From assembly GCA_903875575.1 (NCBI GenBank), contig CAIQWJ010000070.1, positions 31,868-95,867 on the forward strand: a DNA stretch of 64,000 nt, written 5' to 3'. Positions 62,111 through 64,000 of this stretch are shown here, piece after piece. Within the stretch, counting starts at the first letter, position 1. Each line of letters begins with the position of its first letter. The notes beneath the pieces are model-generated. The model had not been told where the DNA came from, did no database searches, and saw only the letters and a list, made by a program, of their open reading frames with translations. The position numbers and the translations under genes are program-made. Source of the stretch: an uncultured Acidobacteriia bacterium. GTDB taxonomy: Bacteria; Acidobacteriota; Terriglobia; Bryobacterales; Bryobacteraceae.

Positions 62111-62250
62111 CATCCTTCCCGAGCCGCGTCCGTGAGGAAGCGGTGGCAGAATCTTCCAAGTCGCACCGATCCCGTAACCTCGCTTAATTGCCGCCGACTT
62201 GCCTCCGCCCGGCGCAACTTGCCCGCCCCCCATTGTTACTCTGAGTATTC

Positions 62251-63057
62251 ATGCGAACCCGCAAACCCAGAGTCGAAAACAAAATCATCGTAGTCACCGG
62301 AGCGGCCCAGGGCATCGGCTTCGCCTGCGCGCAAATGCTGGCCGATGAAGGCGCAACAGTCGTCCTCTCCGACATCCGCCAGGCCGATGGCGAAGCTGCC
62401 GCCGCCCGCATCGCTGCCGAAGGTGGCAAAGCCCACTTCATCCTGGCCGACGTTACCAGCGAAACCGCCTGCGCCAATCTGATGAACGAAACGGCCCGGC
62501 ACTACGGACGCATCGACGGCCTGGTCAACAACGCCGGCTGGTACCCCCGCGCAACGCTCGAAGAAACCACCACCGAATTCTGGGACCAGATCCTGAACGT
62601 CAATCTGCGTGGCCCGTTCTACTGCTGCAAGTTTGCCGTGCCCCATCTCCGCGCGGCAGGTGGAGGCAGCATTGTCAACGTCGGCTCTCTCAACGGAATC
62701 CAGGCTCTGCCGAATCTGGTGGCCTACGGTGCCGCCAAGGGCGGACTGCTCTCCATGACACGAACACTCGCCGGCGCACTCGCCCCGGACCGTATTCGCG
62801 TCAATTACCTCATCCCTGGCTGGGTGCTGACAGAAGGAGAGATCGCCCTGCACGCGAAGAACGGCGTGTCGCTGGAAGCATTGAAAAAGGGTGGTCAAGG
62901 TCTGGCGCTTGGCCGACATCAGACCCCGGAAGATTCCGCCTACGCCGCGCTTTATCTGCTGTCGGACGAAGCTGCGCAGGTGACTGGCACGATCCTCAAC
63001 GTGGACGCCGGCGGCAGTTGCCTGCCCATTCAGCCGGGCGCTCCGTACGTGGGCTGA
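62251..63057 (+). CDS. Short-chain dehydrogenase/reductase
   Basis: 268 residues, classical SDR. NAD(P) motif TGAAQGIG (16-23), NNAG (93-96), and catalytic Ser146, Tyr159, Lys163 (VNVGSLNG, AYGAAKGG). The Asp at the end of strand 2 (VVLSDIRQ) favours NAD. The C-terminus GTILNVDAGGSCL is typical. Substrate unknown. Confidence 0.94.
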   Translation: MRTRKPRVENKIIVVTGAAQGIGFACAQMLADEGATVVLSDIRQADGEAAAARIAAEGGKAHFILADVTSETACANLMNETARHYGRIDGLVNNAGWYPRATLEETTTEFWDQILNVNLRGPFYCCKFAVPHLRAAGGGSIVNVGSLNGIQALPNLVAYGAAKGGLLSMTRTLAGALAPDRIRVNYLIPGWVLTEGEIALHAKNGVSLEALKKGGQGLALGRHQTPEDSAYAALYLLSDEAAQVTGTILNVDAGGSCLPIQPGAPYVG

Positions 63058-63060
63058 TCC

Positions 63061-63666
63061 TCAGCCAGCAATGACACGAAGTGATTTGCGGCGCACCAGA
63101 ATCGCCCCGGCAGTCAGAGCTGTCAGGTCGGCCAGATACATCAACGGATCAATCCCCCCAACAACGATACTGACCGTGTCGAAACGCCATTGCCCTTTGT
63201 ACGCCTCGTAGACAATGCCCCCGACACCTGTCGCCAAAATCCATGCAAACGCGATCCACAGACAAGCCGCGAGCTCCCTGCCCGGCGCGCGGCGAGCCAG
63301 CCATCTCCCCGCCTGAAATTCGGCAGCCAGCGAAGCGAGCCAGGACAGTGGACGGATTATGCTGACCGCTCTCTCAGGCAACAGTCCGCGAAAAAGGGCA
63401 TACTGGAGAATCATCAAAGGCACGAAATAGAGAAAGGTCAGCCCAAACTCGACCAGCATCCCGCGAAACGCCAGGCCGAGCATCCAACGGGGGTTTCCCG
63501 CAATACCGTTCCACAGCATCGAGACAACCGTCCGCGCAATCTGGCACCAGAACGAGACGCGCCCGCTGGATTCGTCGCTCTCCATCAGATCGCCCACAAT
63601 CGCCGCGGCCCTTTCCTGACTCACCACGAGTGAAAGGACCCACTCCGCAACTTCAGCTTTATGCAT
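63061..63666 (-). CDS. Membrane protein with permease-prefix-like N-terminus
   Basis: 201 residues, about four to five membrane helices. The N-terminus (KAEVAEWVLSLVVSQERAAA, IVGDLMESDESSG) resembles the permease-prefix domain common in acidobacterial ABC permeases and relatives. RRAPGRELAACLWIAFAWIL begins its C-terminal third and matches the neighbouring broken paralogue. AGGAGG stands 8 nt before the ATG, inside the end of that paralogue (8-bp overlap). Function unknown. Confidence 0.75.
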   Translation of the reverse strand: MHKAEVAEWVLSLVVSQERAAAIVGDLMESDESSGRVSFWCQIARTVVSMLWNGIAGNPRWMLGLAFRGMLVEFGLTFLYFVPLMILQYALFRGLLPERAVSIIRPLSWLASLAAEFQAGRWLARRAPGRELAACLWIAFAWILATGVGGIVYEAYKGQWRFDTVSIVVGGIDPLMYLADLTALTAGAILVRRKSLRVIAG

Positions 63667-63859
63667 ATATCATGCCTCCTGTGGCGCGGCGGCGAGCCCG
63701 GATCGCCCCGGCAATGATGCCGCTATCGCAGTTCAGCGCGAACGCGACCGGAGAGACCGGCTGGTGCCATTGAATGATGTGAAAGATGGCCAGTTGCCAG
63801 ACGATGTGCACAAAAACAGTCGCCGCAGCCATCGAAAGCTCCCGCCCCGCCGCCCGCCG
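63659..63859 (-). pseudogene. C-terminal remnant of a membrane-protein paralogue, cut by an IS256-type element
   Basis: 66 residues beginning RRAAGRELSMAAATVFVHIV, collinear with RRAPGRELAACLWIAFAW of the downstream 201-residue gene, and ending GGMIYA. The frame stays open to 63922, but the extra 21 codons lie within the insertion-element end and look unrelated. The missing N-terminal two thirds should be on the other side of the element. Confidence 0.7.
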
Positions 63860-64000
63860 GAGGGTGTAAAAAGGATTGTGTAAACGCGGTTCTCCGGTAA
63901 GTACGACTATAAGGAGAGCCAATAATGACCATCAAGAAAGAGTTGATCGACGAATTGATCGCCACGAGTGGGGGAAATCTGATCGGCCCGGACGGGCTGG
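63860..64000 (+). mobile_element. Left end of an IS256-type insertion sequence
   Basis: The end is placed near 63860, where GGGTGTAAAAAGGATTGTGT (63860-63879) resembles terminal repeats of IS256-family elements (GTGTAAA...TTGTGTAAAC). The paralogue homology stops at the same point. The other end is outside the window, so the repeat partner and target duplication cannot be checked. Confidence 0.7.
63925..64000 (+). CDS. IS256-type transposase, N-terminal fragment (cut by window edge)
   Basis: Twenty-five residues are visible: MTIKKELIDELIATSGGNLI followed by GPDGL. This matches the opening of IS256 mutator-type transposases (KKELIDELL...GPDGL). AAGGAG lies 9 nt before the ATG. The DDE domain is beyond the window. 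Confidence 0.8.
   Translation, partial: MTIKKELIDELIATSGGNLIGPDGL

Overview
The window reads as a chromosomal segment of a GC-rich member of the Acidobacteriota, most likely the Bryobacterales/Solibacter group. This is inferred from gene content, not from a marker gene: three Oar-like TonB-dependent receptors with an N-terminal carboxypeptidase-regulatory-like domain, Tat-exported aminotransferase paralogues, permease-prefix-like membrane proteins and several lineage-type hypothetical proteins. No tRNA, rRNA or CRISPR array was seen.

Layout. 1-1825 (minus): phenylalanyl-tRNA synthetase genes (pheT cut by the window edge, pheS) behind a small hypothetical gene. 2011-5236 (plus): purA, a hypothetical gene, and a two-gene cassette with an HNH-type nuclease. 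5310-9029 (minus): AIM24-like protein, M20 dipeptidase, a membrane-anchored protein and a Tat-exported TIM-barrel protein, divergent from an ACT/DUF5612 protein. 9728-16868 (minus): an aerobic caa3-type cytochrome c oxidase operon (subunits II, I, III, a IV-like membrane protein, a fused CtaG/4Fe-4S protein and a small membrane protein). 17146-27289: glycolate oxidase subunits GlcE and GlcF, a family 2 glycosidase, a UPF0145 protein, a beta-propeller protein, an aldo/keto reductase - zinc alcohol dehydrogenase - four-Cys peptide operon, and an MFS exporter.

27363-39881 is the most unusual part. Three tandem Tat-signal PLP aminotransferases of the HisC fold are followed by two paralogous Oar-like outer-membrane receptors. 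Four of the five genes have a clear TTGACA-type promoter and all five have a long leader. The three hisC-like leaders share four hairpins in fixed order and near-fixed spacing, with compensatory base changes, and hairpin 2 carries a sequence complementary to the Shine-Dalgarno region. The two receptor leaders share their own 3' elements and look like diverged relatives. I read this as a candidate cis-regulatory RNA family controlling translation in one regulon for import and periplasmic processing of an amine or amino acid.

40008-64000: an IS630 fragment; a minus operon with biotin carboxylase, biotin carrier and a DnaC-like ATPase; a matrixin-like protease; an Nramp-like transporter; a fatty acid desaturase; a third Oar-like receptor; an overlapping operon of altronate dehydratase, DsbA-like protein and M28 peptidase; a TonB-type energy transducer that could power the receptors; a YyaL-like thioredoxin protein; thiol peroxidase; a MurJ-like flippase; an SDR oxidoreductase; and at the right edge a membrane-protein gene cut by an IS256-type element.
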